DNA of 64,000 nt. Origin: Pseudomonas sp. A-1 (GTDB lineage: Bacteria; Pseudomonadota; Gammaproteobacteria; Pseudomonadales; Pseudomonadaceae). Where the stretch lies: the NCBI RefSeq assembly GCF_004801855.1, contig NZ_SSTC01000004.1, forward strand, positions 1-64,000, written 5' to 3'. The position numbers and the translations under genes were made by a program. Positions 46,651 to 54,907 of the stretch are shown piece after piece (within the stretch, counting starts at the first letter, position 1; each line of letters starts with the position of its first letter). The notes under the pieces were generated by a model. The model made no database searches. It had not been told where the DNA came from and was given only the letters and a program-made list of their open reading frames with translations.

Positions 46651-46704
46651 TTGACGCTCTCCGACACGCGAGTTACGTTTTGCGTAAGTTGATTACGAAT
46701 AACA
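46651..46704 (+). promoter_or_regulatory. Promoter and operators between hmgR and the VOC gene
   Basis: TTGACG (46651-46656) and TACGTT (46674-46679), spacer 17, form a plus-strand promoter. The inverted repeat TTACGttttgCGTAA (46673-46687) covers the -10, and attacgaataac follows at 46692. The same TTGACG-N17/18-TACG layout recurs before hmgA. Confidence 0.6.
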
Positions 46705-46757
46705 AAACGCGCGTTCGCCAGCGAGCCCGCACCGACCACCGAGAAAGGGAGACCGTC

Positions 46758-47309
46758 ATGAATCCGATCGTGCAGAAAATCCATCACGTGGCCTACCGCT
46801 GCAAGGACGCGCTGGAAACCGCCCGCTGGTACGAGCAGCACCTGGGCATGCAGCTGATCCTGTCCATCGCCGAGGACGCCGTGCCGTCGACCGGCGAGGC
46901 CGATCCGTACATGCACATCTTCCTCGACGCCGGCATGGGCAACGTGCTGGCGTTCTTCGAGCTGCCGACCCAGCCGGAGATGGGCCGCGACCCCAACACC
47001 CCGGTATGGACCCAGCACCTGGCCCTGCAGGTCGAGTCCATGGAGGTGCTGCTGGCCGCCAAGGCGCGCCTGGAGTCCGCCGGGATCAAGGTCATCGGCC
47101 CGACCGACCATGCGCTGTTCCAGTCGATCTACTTCTTCGACCCCAACGGCCACCGCCTGGAGCTGGCCGCCAACACCGGCTCGCCGAAGATGCTCGCGGC
47201 GCTGGATGAAGTGAAGTGGGCCATGCTCGAGGAGTGGGCGCAGACCAAGCGCGCGCCCAAGCACGCAGCCTGGATGCACGACGGCAGCTACAAGGAGATG
47301 TTCCAGTAA
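46758..47309 (+). CDS. VOC-family (glyoxalase/bleomycin/extradiol-type) metalloprotein
   Basis: A 183-residue protein with a metal site that appears complete: His in [11 protein letters not shown], His in [11 protein letters not shown] and Glu in [12 protein letters not shown]. That makes it an active glyoxalase-type or dioxygenase-type VOC enzyme rather than a binding protein. It is first in the transcript preceding hmgA, under the HmgR-like regulator. Homogentisate pathways do not need such an enzyme, so it may clear a side product or act on an analogue. Function unknown. Confidence 0.85.
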   Translation: MNPIVQKIHHVAYRCKDALETARWYEQHLGMQLILSIAEDAVPSTGEADPYMHIFLDAGMGNVLAFFELPTQPEMGRDPNTPVWTQHLALQVESMEVLLAAKARLESAGIKVIGPTDHALFQSIYFFDPNGHRLELAANTGSPKMLAALDEVKWAMLEEWAQTKRAPKHAAWMHDGSYKEMFQ

Positions 47310-47329
47310 GGCTTTCGCAAACCCTGCGC

Positions 47330-47390
47330 TTGACGCCCAAACGGCGCCATGATTACGCTTATCAAAATAAACTTACGCAAATAACAACAA
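47330..47390 (+). promoter_or_regulatory. hmgA promoter with HmgR-type operators and Crc-like motif
   Basis: TTGACG (47330-47335) and TACGCT (47354-47359), spacer 18, overlap attacgctta (47352-47361). A second element, cttacgcaaataac, is at 47372-47385. AACAACAA (47383-47390) lies just before the ribosome-binding region. Confidence 0.6.
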
Positions 47391-47398
47391 GCACCCCG

Positions 47399-48709
47399 AT
47401 GCCTATGCACGCACAACAATCCCCCGAAGCCCTGACCTACCTGGCGGGCTTCGGCAACGAGTTCGCCAGCGAGGCGCTGCCCGGCGCCCTGCCGGTCGGT
47501 CAGAACTCGCCGCAGAAGGTGCCCTACGGCCTGTACGCCGAGCAGTTGTCCGGCACCGCCTTCACCGTGCCGCGCAGCGAGGCGCGGCGTACCTGGATGT
47601 ACCGCATCCGCCCGTCCGCCGCCCACGGCCGCTTCGAGCGCCTGGAGCGGCAGATCGCCGGCAACCGCCTCGGCCCGGTCAACCCCAACCGCCTGCGCTG
47701 GAGCCCGCTGGAGATCCCGCAGGTGCCGACCGACTTCGTCGACGGCCTGGTCGCCCTGGCCGCCAACGCCCCCGCCGAATCCACCAGCGGCATCAGCGTC
47801 TACCTGTACGCCGCCAGCGCCTCGATGCAGCGGGTGTTCTTCGACGCCGACGGCGAGCTGCTGATCGTCCCCCAGGCCGGCCGCCTGCGCATCGCCACCG
47901 AGCTGGGGCTGCTCGACGTCGAGCCGCTGGAGATCGCGGTGATCCCGCGCGGCCTGAAGTTCCGCGTCGAACTGCTGGATGATTCGGCGCGCGGCTACGT
48001 CTGCGAGAACCACGGCTGCGCCCTGCGCCTGCCCGACCTCGGCCCGATCGGCAGCAACGGCCTGGCCAACCCGCGCGACTTCCTCGCCCCGGTCGCCCGC
48101 TACGAGGACAGCGACGTGGCGGTGACGCTGGTGCAGAAGTTCTGCGGCGAACTGTGGGCCACCGAGCTGGACCACTCGCCGCTCGACGTGGTCGCCTGGC
48201 ACGGCAACCTGGTGCCCTGCAAGTACGACCTGCGCCGCTTCAACACCATCGGCACGGTCAGCTACGACCACCCGGACCCGTCGATCTTCACCGTGCTGAC
48301 CGCGCCGAGCGACACCCCCGGCAAGGCCAACGTCGACTTCGTGATCTTCCCGCCGCGCTGGATGGTGGCCGAGAGCACCTTCCGCCCGCCGTGGTTCCAC
48401 CGCAACCTGATGAACGAGTTCATGGGCCTGATCCAGGGCGTCTACGACGCCAAGGCCGAGGGCTTCGTGCCCGGCGGCGCCTCGCTGCACAACTGCATGA
48501 GCGCCCACGGCCCGGACAACGCCACCACCGCCCAGGCCATCGCCGCCGAACTCAAGCCGCACAAGATCGACAACACCATGGCCTTCATGTTCGAGAGCGG
48601 CCAGGTACTGCGCCCGACCCAATACGCCCTGGAATGCCCGCAGCTGCAGAAGGACTACGATTCCTGCTGGGCCGGCATGGCCAAGACCTTCACCCCGGAG
48701 GGGAACTGA
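47399..48709 (+). CDS. hmgA: Homogentisate 1,2-dioxygenase
   Basis: A 436-residue enzyme with the characteristic opening [26 protein letters not shown]. The C-terminal metal region is [26 protein letters not shown] with [15 protein letters not shown], where the His/Glu iron ligands reside. It opens the ring of homogentisate to maleylacetoacetate. ATG 47399 is used (MPMHAQQ); the ATG at 47405 is also possible. It is followed by fahA after 3 bp. Confidence 0.95.
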   Translation: MPMHAQQSPEALTYLAGFGNEFASEALPGALPVGQNSPQKVPYGLYAEQLSGTAFTVPRSEARRTWMYRIRPSAAHGRFERLERQIAGNRLGPVNPNRLRWSPLEIPQVPTDFVDGLVALAANAPAESTSGISVYLYAASASMQRVFFDADGELLIVPQAGRLRIATELGLLDVEPLEIAVIPRGLKFRVELLDDSARGYVCENHGCALRLPDLGPIGSNGLANPRDFLAPVARYEDSDVAVTLVQKFCGELWATELDHSPLDVVAWHGNLVPCKYDLRRFNTIGTVSYDHPDPSIFTVLTAPSDTPGKANVDFVIFPPRWMVAESTFRPPWFHRNLMNEFMGLIQGVYDAKAEGFVPGGASLHNCMSAHGPDNATTAQAIAAELKPHKIDNTMAFMFESGQVLRPTQYALECPQLQKDYDSCWAGMAKTFTPEGN

Positions 48710-48712
48710 TTG

Positions 48713-50026
48713 ATGAGCAACGCAGCCAACCGCAACAGCTGGATCGCCTCGGCCAACGGCCACGCCGACTTCCCCCTGCAGAACCTGCCGCTGGGCATCT
48801 TCAGCCCGCAGGGCCAGGCGCCGCGCGGCGGCGTGGCCATCGGCGAGCGCATCCTCGACCTCAAGGTCGCCTGCGAGGCCGGCCTGTTCGAGGGCGAGGC
48901 GAAAGCCGCCGCCGAGGCCGCCAGCGGCGACTGCCTGAACGCCTTCTTCGCCCTGGGCGCCCCGGCCCGCCGCGCCCTGCGCGCCGCGCTGAGCGAACTG
49001 CTCGCCGAAGGCTCGCCGGCACAGGCGCAGATGGAGGCCCTCGGCGACGCCCTGCTGCCGGCCATGGCCGCCTGCCAGCTGCAGCTGCCGGCCAAGGTCG
49101 GCGACTACACCGACTTCTACGTCGGCATCCACCACGCCAACAACGTCGGCCGCCTGTTCCGCCCGGACAACCCGCTGCTGCCCAACTACAAGCACGTGCC
49201 GATCGGCTACCACGGCCGCGCCTCCACCGTGTGCGTCTCCGGCACCCCTGTGCGCCGCCCGCTGGGCCAGACCCTGCCGCCGGGCCAGGAAGCGCCGAGC
49301 TTCGGCCCGAGCAAGCGCCTGGACTACGAGCTGGAACTGGGCATCTGGATCGGTGAGGGCAACGCGATGGGCGAGGCCATCGCCATCGGCGAGGCCGGCG
49401 AGCACGTGGCCGGCTTCTGCCTGCTCAACGACTGGTCGGCGCGCGACGTGCAGGCCTGGGAATACCAGCCGCTCGGCCCGTTCCTGGCCAAGAACTTCGC
49501 CTCCACGGTGTCGGCCTGGGTGGTGATGCCCGAAGCCCTGGAGCCGTTCCGCACCGCCCAGCCGGCGCGCCCGGACGGCGATCCGCAGCCGCTGCCCTAC
49601 CTGCTGGACGCCCAGGACCAGGCCCGCGGCGCCTTCGACATCGAGCTGGAAGTGCTGCTGCTCACCGCCGCCATGCGCGAGCAGGGCCTGGCCCCGCAGC
49701 GCCTGGCGCTGAGCAACACCCGCCACATGTACTGGACCGTGGCGCAGATGGTCGCCCATCACAGCGTCGGCGGCTGCAAGCTGCAGCCCGGCGACCTGTT
49801 CGGCTCCGGCACCCTGTCCGGCCCGGAGCCCAGCCAGTTCGGCAGCCTGCTGGAGAGCACCTTCGGCGGCAAGCAGCCGCTGACGCTCGCCAGCGGCGAG
49901 ACCCGCACCTTCCTCGAGGACGGCGACGAGGTGATCCTGCGCGCCCGCTGCCGCCGCGAGGGCCAGCCCTCGATCGGCTTCGGCGAATGCCGCGGCGTGC
50001 TGCTGCCGGCGCGCAGCGGCGCCTGA
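48713..50026 (+). CDS. fahA: Fumarylacetoacetase
   Basis: A 437-residue enzyme. The motifs DFYVGIHHANNVGRLFRPD, YHGRASTVCVSGTP and LNDWSARDVQAWEYQPLGPFLAKNF are the FAH active-site and metal-binding regions (Asp/Glu ligands, catalytic His). It hydrolyses fumarylacetoacetate to fumarate and acetoacetate, the last step of the pathway. It starts 3 bp after hmgA, with a GGAGGGG ribosome site inside the hmgA end. A TTG directly before the ATG is not needed. Confidence 0.95.
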   Translation: MSNAANRNSWIASANGHADFPLQNLPLGIFSPQGQAPRGGVAIGERILDLKVACEAGLFEGEAKAAAEAASGDCLNAFFALGAPARRALRAALSELLAEGSPAQAQMEALGDALLPAMAACQLQLPAKVGDYTDFYVGIHHANNVGRLFRPDNPLLPNYKHVPIGYHGRASTVCVSGTPVRRPLGQTLPPGQEAPSFGPSKRLDYELELGIWIGEGNAMGEAIAIGEAGEHVAGFCLLNDWSARDVQAWEYQPLGPFLAKNFASTVSAWVVMPEALEPFRTAQPARPDGDPQPLPYLLDAQDQARGAFDIELEVLLLTAAMREQGLAPQRLALSNTRHMYWTVAQMVAHHSVGGCKLQPGDLFGSGTLSGPEPSQFGSLLESTFGGKQPLTLASGETRTFLEDGDEVILRARCRREGQPSIGFGECRGVLLPARSGA

Positions 50027-50155
50027 CCCACCGCGGCTGGCCATCCGGAGGAGAATCCTGCGCGTTTTTCCTCTGCGCGCCCTGCCGGGCATCCGCCCGT
50101 GTCCAGCCGCTCCATCTCCAAGGCGGAGGGATTTCAGTCCTGCCCTTCGCCCTTC

Positions 50156-50182
50156 GCGTGGCCCTTGCGGCCACGCTTTTTT
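50156..50182 (+). terminator. Rho-independent terminator downstream of fahA
   Basis: GCGTGGCC/GGCCACGC stem with a 5-base loop followed by six Ts. It ends the VOC-hmgA-fahA transcript, about 130 bp past the fahA stop. The rest of the 50027-50283 gap shows nothing else clear. Confidence 0.85.
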
Positions 50183-50283
50183 ATTCGCCCCCCTGCCCCC
50201 GGCAATGAGCCGCCCCGCCAGCGGAGCCCGACGCCAGGCCAGCCGGTGGCGCGCATCCCGCTGTCGCCACCGTGCAGGAGGCT

Positions 50284-51039
50284 TCAGTAACGCCAGGTCA
50301 CGGACCAGGTCAGGGTATGGAAGTAGGCATTGGCAAACTCGTCGGAGATGCCGAAACGCCCGGTTCTTTCCGCGCCGCCCTGGATCCCCGGCATGTCGCC
50401 CACCCGGGTGAAGGCATAGTTGAAGTTGAGTTCGGTGTTCCGGTCGTAGGCATAGCTGAGCCCCGACGCCAGGCGCCAGGTGGGCGCCATGGAGGCGGAG
50501 AAGGCCCGGCTGCCGTCGGTCAGCGCAGAGGTCTCGTAGCCCACCCCTGCCTGCAGAAGCAGTTTCGGGCTGGGCCGGTACTGGGTGCCGATGGCCAGGT
50601 GCCAGGTGTCGCGGTAGTTGCGCCTGGCCGCAACGGCGCTCGCAGTGGCGGCATCCCACTCGACACCGGTTCGGCTGTACGCCGACCAGTCCTGCCAGCC
50701 GGCGCTGATCTGCACGACCCACTGCTCGCCCAGGGCCTGGTGCAGGCTGAGGGTCGCCGCCTGCGGCAGGTTCATGTCGGGCATCGGGGCGCTGCTCAGG
50801 CCGCGCGCATCCAGCAGGCTCGCTCGAGCCAGCGGCGGGTTGTCGGCACCCTGCTCGCCCGCCACCGGGAAGCTGTAGAACAGGCCGATGCGGGTGTCCT
50901 CGCGCAGCTGGTAGACCAGGCCGAGGTCGTCAGCGGCGGACGAGGGGGAGGACACGATGCTCCCGGCATTGGCCACGCCGGGGGTGGTCAGGCAGAGCAG
51001 GCTGCCTAACAGGGCCATGGGGTATCGCGGAGTGTACAT
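50284..51039 (-). CDS. Compact FadL/OmpP1/TodX-family outer-membrane protein
   Basis: A 251-residue protein with a signal peptide (MYTPRYPMALLGSLLCLTTPGVANA). It matches only the second half of FadL-type transporters: LGLVYQLREDTRIGLFYSFPV, LPQAATLSLHQALGEQWVVQISAGWQDWS and SGLSYAYDRNTELNFNYAF, ending in a barrel-type aromatic (TWRY). Typical FadL proteins have about 420-450 residues and an N-terminal hatch with an NPA motif, both absent here. It is therefore an internally shortened gene that kept its signal peptide, or a natural small-barrel variant. The frame is intact. Confidence 0.78.
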   Translation of the reverse strand: MYTPRYPMALLGSLLCLTTPGVANAGSIVSSPSSAADDLGLVYQLREDTRIGLFYSFPVAGEQGADNPPLARASLLDARGLSSAPMPDMNLPQAATLSLHQALGEQWVVQISAGWQDWSAYSRTGVEWDAATASAVAARRNYRDTWHLAIGTQYRPSPKLLLQAGVGYETSALTDGSRAFSASMAPTWRLASGLSYAYDRNTELNFNYAFTRVGDMPGIQGGAERTGRFGISDEFANAYFHTLTWSVTWRY

Positions 51040-51236
51040 GGTGGCTTACCTGCGCAGCGTCTCTGCTCGCAAGCCCTGCGCTTGCGCTGCGAAGCGGCAG
51101 GGCAACTACAGGGTGGTAAAGCACCTTATCTACTCTAGGCGAAGACCTGCGCAGGCACCGACTCCGCGCGCCCCGGCCGACAAAATACCGCCGGTCGACC
51201 GGCCGCACGCCCCTCCCCGGAGCGAAGCGGCCCGAA

Positions 51237-51863
51237 CTACTTGCCCGCGGTGAAGGCCGCATGGCTGTTGATCAGGTTGCGGTAGTCCGGAATGTGGCTG
51301 GAGAACAGCGCCGCCAGTCCCTCGACGTCGTTGCGCCAGTCGCGATGCAGCTCGCAGGCCACGCCGAACCAGGTCATCAGCTGCGCCCCGGCTGCCGCCA
51401 TGCGCTGCCAGGCCGCCTGTCGGGTCACCTCGTTGAAGGTACCGGAGGCATCGGCGACCACGAACACCTCGAAGCCCTCGGCGAGGGCCGACAGTGCCGG
51501 GAAGGCCACGCACACCTCGGTCACCACCCCGGCGAGGATCAGTTGCCGGCGGCCGGTCGCCTTGACCGCCCTGACGAAGTCCTCGTTGTCCCAGGCATTG
51601 ATCTGGCCCGGCCGGGCGATGTAGGGCGCGTCGGGGAACTGCGCCTTCAGCTCCGGCACCAGCGGGCCGTTGGGGCCGCTCTCGAAGCTGGTGGTGAGGA
51701 TGGTCGGCAGCTTGAAGTAGGCGGCCAGATCGGCCAGCGCCAGCACGTTGTTCTTGAAACGGTCCGGGTCGTGGTCGCGGACCAGCGACAACAGGCCGGT
51801 CTGGTGATCCACCAGCAGGACGGCGGCCTGCCTGCTGTCGAGACGCGAGTAGGGAGTGCTCAT
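51237..51863 (-). CDS. Isochorismatase-like hydrolase (YcaC type)
   Basis: A 208-residue cysteine hydrolase fold. The catalytic aspartate is in VLLVDHQTGLL, the lysine in ELKAQFPD or nearby, and the cysteine in LAGVVTEVCVAFPAL. TSFESGPNGPLVPEL matches the YcaC branch, whose substrates are unknown. ATG 51863 begins the conserved protein with AGGAGA upstream. Confidence 0.87.
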   Translation of the reverse strand: MSTPYSRLDSRQAAVLLVDHQTGLLSLVRDHDPDRFKNNVLALADLAAYFKLPTILTTSFESGPNGPLVPELKAQFPDAPYIARPGQINAWDNEDFVRAVKATGRRQLILAGVVTEVCVAFPALSALAEGFEVFVVADASGTFNEVTRQAAWQRMAAAGAQLMTWFGVACELHRDWRNDVEGLAALFSSHIPDYRNLINSHAAFTAGK

Positions 51864-52137
51864 GCTGATCTCCTGACGAGGGCGGGATTGCAGGAGTTCG
51901 CTCGGCCGGTGGCACCGGAGTGGGCGAACAAACACTCACGTTAGGTCAGGATCCGCGCGGCATGGCCACTGGACACGGCCATTCGTCAGAAGGTCCGCCG
52001 CGGCCTGCGCCATCCGCGGCGCCGGGCGGCTCGTCATTTTGACAACCCCACATCCGGTGCAAGACTTGCTGCATTGCTCAGCCCGTTACGGCCGGCAAGA
52101 CAAGTAGTACCTCCCGTTCCATCGAGGAGAACTGGCA

Positions 52138-52827
52138 ATGCATATCGCAAGAACAGCTGTACCCCTGGTACTGGCCAGCAGCCTGCTCACAGGCTGTGCC
52201 GGGCTGGTCCAGAGCGACTGGCCGCCCTGTGCGGCCGTCGGCGGTGTCACCGGCGCGGCCCTGGGCGCCATCGAAAGCGCGGAATGGGCGGCCGGCGGCC
52301 TGGGCATCGGCGCCCTCACCGGCGCGGCCTACTGCTGGGTACGCGGCGACGCCGACGGCGATGGCGTGGTGAACAAGGAAGACAAGTGCCCCGACACGCC
52401 GAAGGGCACTCCGGTGGACGCCACCGGCTGCCCGCAACCGGTCGCCGCCGCTCCCGCACCGGAGCCGATGCCCGCCGCCCCGGTACGCGTGGAGCTGGAC
52501 GTCAAGTTCGACTTCAACAAGTCCGAGGTCAAGGAAGGCAGCAAGGTCGACATCAAGGCAGTGGCCGACTTCATGCGCGAGTATCCGCAGACCACCACCA
52601 CCGTCGAAGGCCATACCGACTCGGTCGGCCCCGACGCCTACAACCAGCGGCTGTCCGAGCGGCGCGCCAACGCCGTGCGCGACGTGCTGGTCAACGAGTA
52701 CGGCGTGGCGGCCGACCGCGTCGACGCTGTCGGCTACGGCGAAAGCCGCCCGGTGGCCGACAACGCCACTCCGGAAGGACGGGCTATCAACCGCCGAGTG
52801 GAGGCGGAGGTAGAGGCCCGGCAATAG
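52138..52827 (+). CDS. OmpA-family lipoprotein with thrombospondin type 3 repeat
   Basis: A 229-residue protein. The lipobox is LLTGC (C20). A glycine-rich segment follows (GGVTGAALGAIESAEWAAGGLGIGALTGAAY), then an acidic Ca-binding repeat (DADGDGVVNKEDKCPDTPKGT). A Pro/Ala linker leads to an OmpA peptidoglycan-binding domain (about 118-228: VKFDFNKSEV, EGHTDSVGPDAYNQRLSERRA, GYGESRPVADN). It anchors the outer membrane to the wall. The AT-rich leader contains a good GAGGAGAA ribosome site. Confidence 0.92.
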   Translation: MHIARTAVPLVLASSLLTGCAGLVQSDWPPCAAVGGVTGAALGAIESAEWAAGGLGIGALTGAAYCWVRGDADGDGVVNKEDKCPDTPKGTPVDATGCPQPVAAAPAPEPMPAAPVRVELDVKFDFNKSEVKEGSKVDIKAVADFMREYPQTTTTVEGHTDSVGPDAYNQRLSERRANAVRDVLVNEYGVAADRVDAVGYGESRPVADNATPEGRAINRRVEAEVEARQ

Positions 52828-52842
52828 ACACTCGCCGATCTC

Positions 52843-52869
52843 CCGGGGGGTGGCCGCAACGCCCCCCGG
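52843..52869 (+). terminator. Hairpin after the OmpA-like gene
   Basis: CCGGGGGG and CCCCCCGG pair around an 11-base loop, 15 bp past the stop. No T-run. The remainder of the gap to 53088 shows no gene. Confidence 0.5.
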
Positions 52870-53088
52870 CTACCGCCTTGCCGCCGGCCACGGCCGCCTT
52901 CGCCGCCCGCCCCGACCGTTCGCCGGAGAATGCTCCGCCGCAGTGCTGCGTCACCTAGACTTGAGGAACGGTCGCGGACGCGCAGGACGTTCCGCTGGCG
53001 AGGCTGGCAAATCTGCGAAGGCTCCGCATGCAGTTTGCGAGGAGGGAAAGCGCAGCCCCTTGTGGTCTGCGGAGCAGGCAGTTCGTGC

Positions 53089-54276
53089 ATGAACAGCCCT
53101 GCGAACCCGGTTGCGAGAACTCCGCTGACGAGCGGGCAGGCGCCGGCGAGTCGGTTCATGGCCCCGGCGACCCCGCTGCTGTGCGCCCTGATCGTCGTCC
53201 TGCTGACGGCGCTGAGCGGCTGCGCCACTCGCGAGCCGCCACCCCCTCCCCCGCCTGCGGTGGTGGTTCCGCAAAGCACCTGGATGCAGATCGACGGCGA
53301 CATTGCTGCCGCGTCGCTGGACGCCCGGGCGCAGTCCTCGGATTACGCCCGCGACGTCATGCAGCGCTGGCGGGAGCGCATCTACCAGCGCACCGACGAA
53401 GCGTTCATTCCCTGGTTTTCCGGCTACTGGACCCGCCAATGGCTGTCCATGAAGGTGACCTGGTACAAGCTGAACGCCGGGGGAGAAAGGGACCCGACGG
53501 TCGAGCGTCTGGCTGCCTATCTGCAGGAGCAATACCACGACCGCGTGCTGGCCCCCGTCGCCCGGGAGATCAACCCCGACTGGATCACGGGACAGACGGT
53601 GCAACTCTACATCCGCCTGCTCCGCGAACACCTGCAGGGCATGCCGCCACGCTACGGCGTTCCCCTGGACCAGTTCGACGGCCACCTCCAGGAGATTCCC
53701 GCCATCGCGCTGGCACCGCCCCCCGCCCACAACGCGTCGCTCTACCAGCTTGCCCGCGCCGAACCCATCGACGGCCAGCCGGCCTATGCGGCCCTGGTCG
53801 CTCGCCTGCACAGCACGCCCGGACGCTCCGGCGACTGGACGACCGATGCCGGCATATCCTCCGTGGCGCGGCAAACCAGTGAAACGCTGGTGACCGAACT
53901 CACCACCCGGAGTGTCGCAGGCGCCATCTCGGCAGCGGTCGGACGGGTGGCAGGCATGCTGATTTCCCTGGGCACGACGGGCTTCACCGCCATGCTGCGC
54001 GAAAAACAGCGTCCGGAAATGGAGAACCAGCTGCGCCAGAACCTGCACGCCACCTTCGACGAGGAATGGCTCGATCTGCTGCACAACCCCGAGACCGGTG
54101 TGCTGGCCGGGGTCAACCACATCTCCGGACAGATCGAGAGCAGCCTCGCCGAGCGCGCCATGCAGCCGCTGCGGGATGAGGAGCCGCCAGCGCTGGCCGC
54201 GCCCGAGCGGGAGGCGCAACCTCCGCAGCCGCAAGCCGAAGAGGGGAACGAGGACGCCTCGTATCGGCTGTGGTAG
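53089..54276 (+). CDS. Lipoprotein of unknown function
   Basis: A 395-residue protein with a membrane segment and lipobox (LLCALIVVLLTALSGC, then ATREPPPPPPPAVV). The mature part is mostly helical (DVMQRWRERIYQRTDEAFIPWFSGYWTRQW...). A glycine-rich hydrophobic stretch near residues 280-305 (SVAGAISAAVGRVAGMLISLGTTGF) could insert in a membrane. The tail is Pro/Glu-rich. I recognise no domain. A start at 53158 (MAPATPLL) gives a more usual signal peptide. Confidence 0.7.
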   Translation: MNSPANPVARTPLTSGQAPASRFMAPATPLLCALIVVLLTALSGCATREPPPPPPPAVVVPQSTWMQIDGDIAAASLDARAQSSDYARDVMQRWRERIYQRTDEAFIPWFSGYWTRQWLSMKVTWYKLNAGGERDPTVERLAAYLQEQYHDRVLAPVAREINPDWITGQTVQLYIRLLREHLQGMPPRYGVPLDQFDGHLQEIPAIALAPPPAHNASLYQLARAEPIDGQPAYAALVARLHSTPGRSGDWTTDAGISSVARQTSETLVTELTTRSVAGAISAAVGRVAGMLISLGTTGFTAMLREKQRPEMENQLRQNLHATFDEEWLDLLHNPETGVLAGVNHISGQIESSLAERAMQPLRDEEPPALAAPEREAQPPQPQAEEGNEDASYRLW

Positions 54277-54315
54277 CACGCGCCGCGCACCGATCCGGCC
54301 ACAGCCACCTGCACC

Positions 54316-54771
54316 TCACAGCGGCAGGCTCACCTCGTCCTTCACCTCGCGCAGCACCACGCTGGTGTGCACGCTGGCCACCCCGGGCAGGCGGAAGATG
54401 CGCTGCTGCAGTACCTCGTCGTAGGCCTTGATGTCGCTGGTGACCACCTTGATCAGGTAGTCGGCCTTGCCGGTGGTGGCGTAGCAGGCGACGATCTCCG
54501 GGGTGGCGGCCACCGCCGCCTCGAACTCGGCAGTGACGTCGCCGGCGTGGCGGCTCAGCGCCACCTCGGCGAACACGCAGTTCTGCAGGCCGACCTTCTC
54601 GCGATCCACCAGCACCGTGTAGCGGCGGATCACCCCCTCCTCCTCCAGTTCCTTGATGCGCCGCCAGCAGGGCGTGGTCGACAGGCCGACCCGCTCGGCG
54701 AGCTGCTGCATGGTCTGCCGGGCATCGCGCTGCAACTCGCGGAGCAGCTGGCGGGCGAACTTGTCGAGCAT
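54316..54771 (-). CDS. Lrp/AsnC-family regulator
   Basis: A 151-residue protein. The N-terminal HTH (FARQLLRELQRDARQTMQQLAERVGLSTTPCWRRIKELEEEGVI) and the C-terminal RAM ligand domain (IVACYATTGKADYLIKVVTSDIKAYDE) are intact. ATG 54771 has an ideal AAGGAG. It is divergent from the indolepyruvate oxidoreductase gene and probably controls it in response to an aromatic or branched amino acid. Confidence 0.92.
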   Translation of the reverse strand: MLDKFARQLLRELQRDARQTMQQLAERVGLSTTPCWRRIKELEEEGVIRRYTVLVDREKVGLQNCVFAEVALSRHAGDVTAEFEAAVAATPEIVACYATTGKADYLIKVVTSDIKAYDEVLQQRIFRLPGVASVHTSVVLREVKDEVSLPL

Positions 54772-54907
54772 GGTATTCTCCTTTTGCCGATATGGCGATT
54801 CATTTTTTCTCGAATCTACCGCCATGCAGGGAAAAAGAGAAACAAAAAACCGCCTGCGCTGGGGAACACTATTCGCCACAGAACAACACCCTCGCAGGAC
54901 AACAACA

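Noticed and set aside
48710-48712. TTG as start of fahA
   Set aside because: The adjacent ATG at 48713 gives the conserved N-terminus and has an equally placed ribosome site.
47288-50722. Open frame of 1144 codons on the minus strand opposite hmgA and fahA
   Set aside because: It is antisense to two clearly recognised enzymes and has the Gly/Ala/Arg/Val/His-rich composition expected from a high-GC shadow frame. No domain is recognisable.
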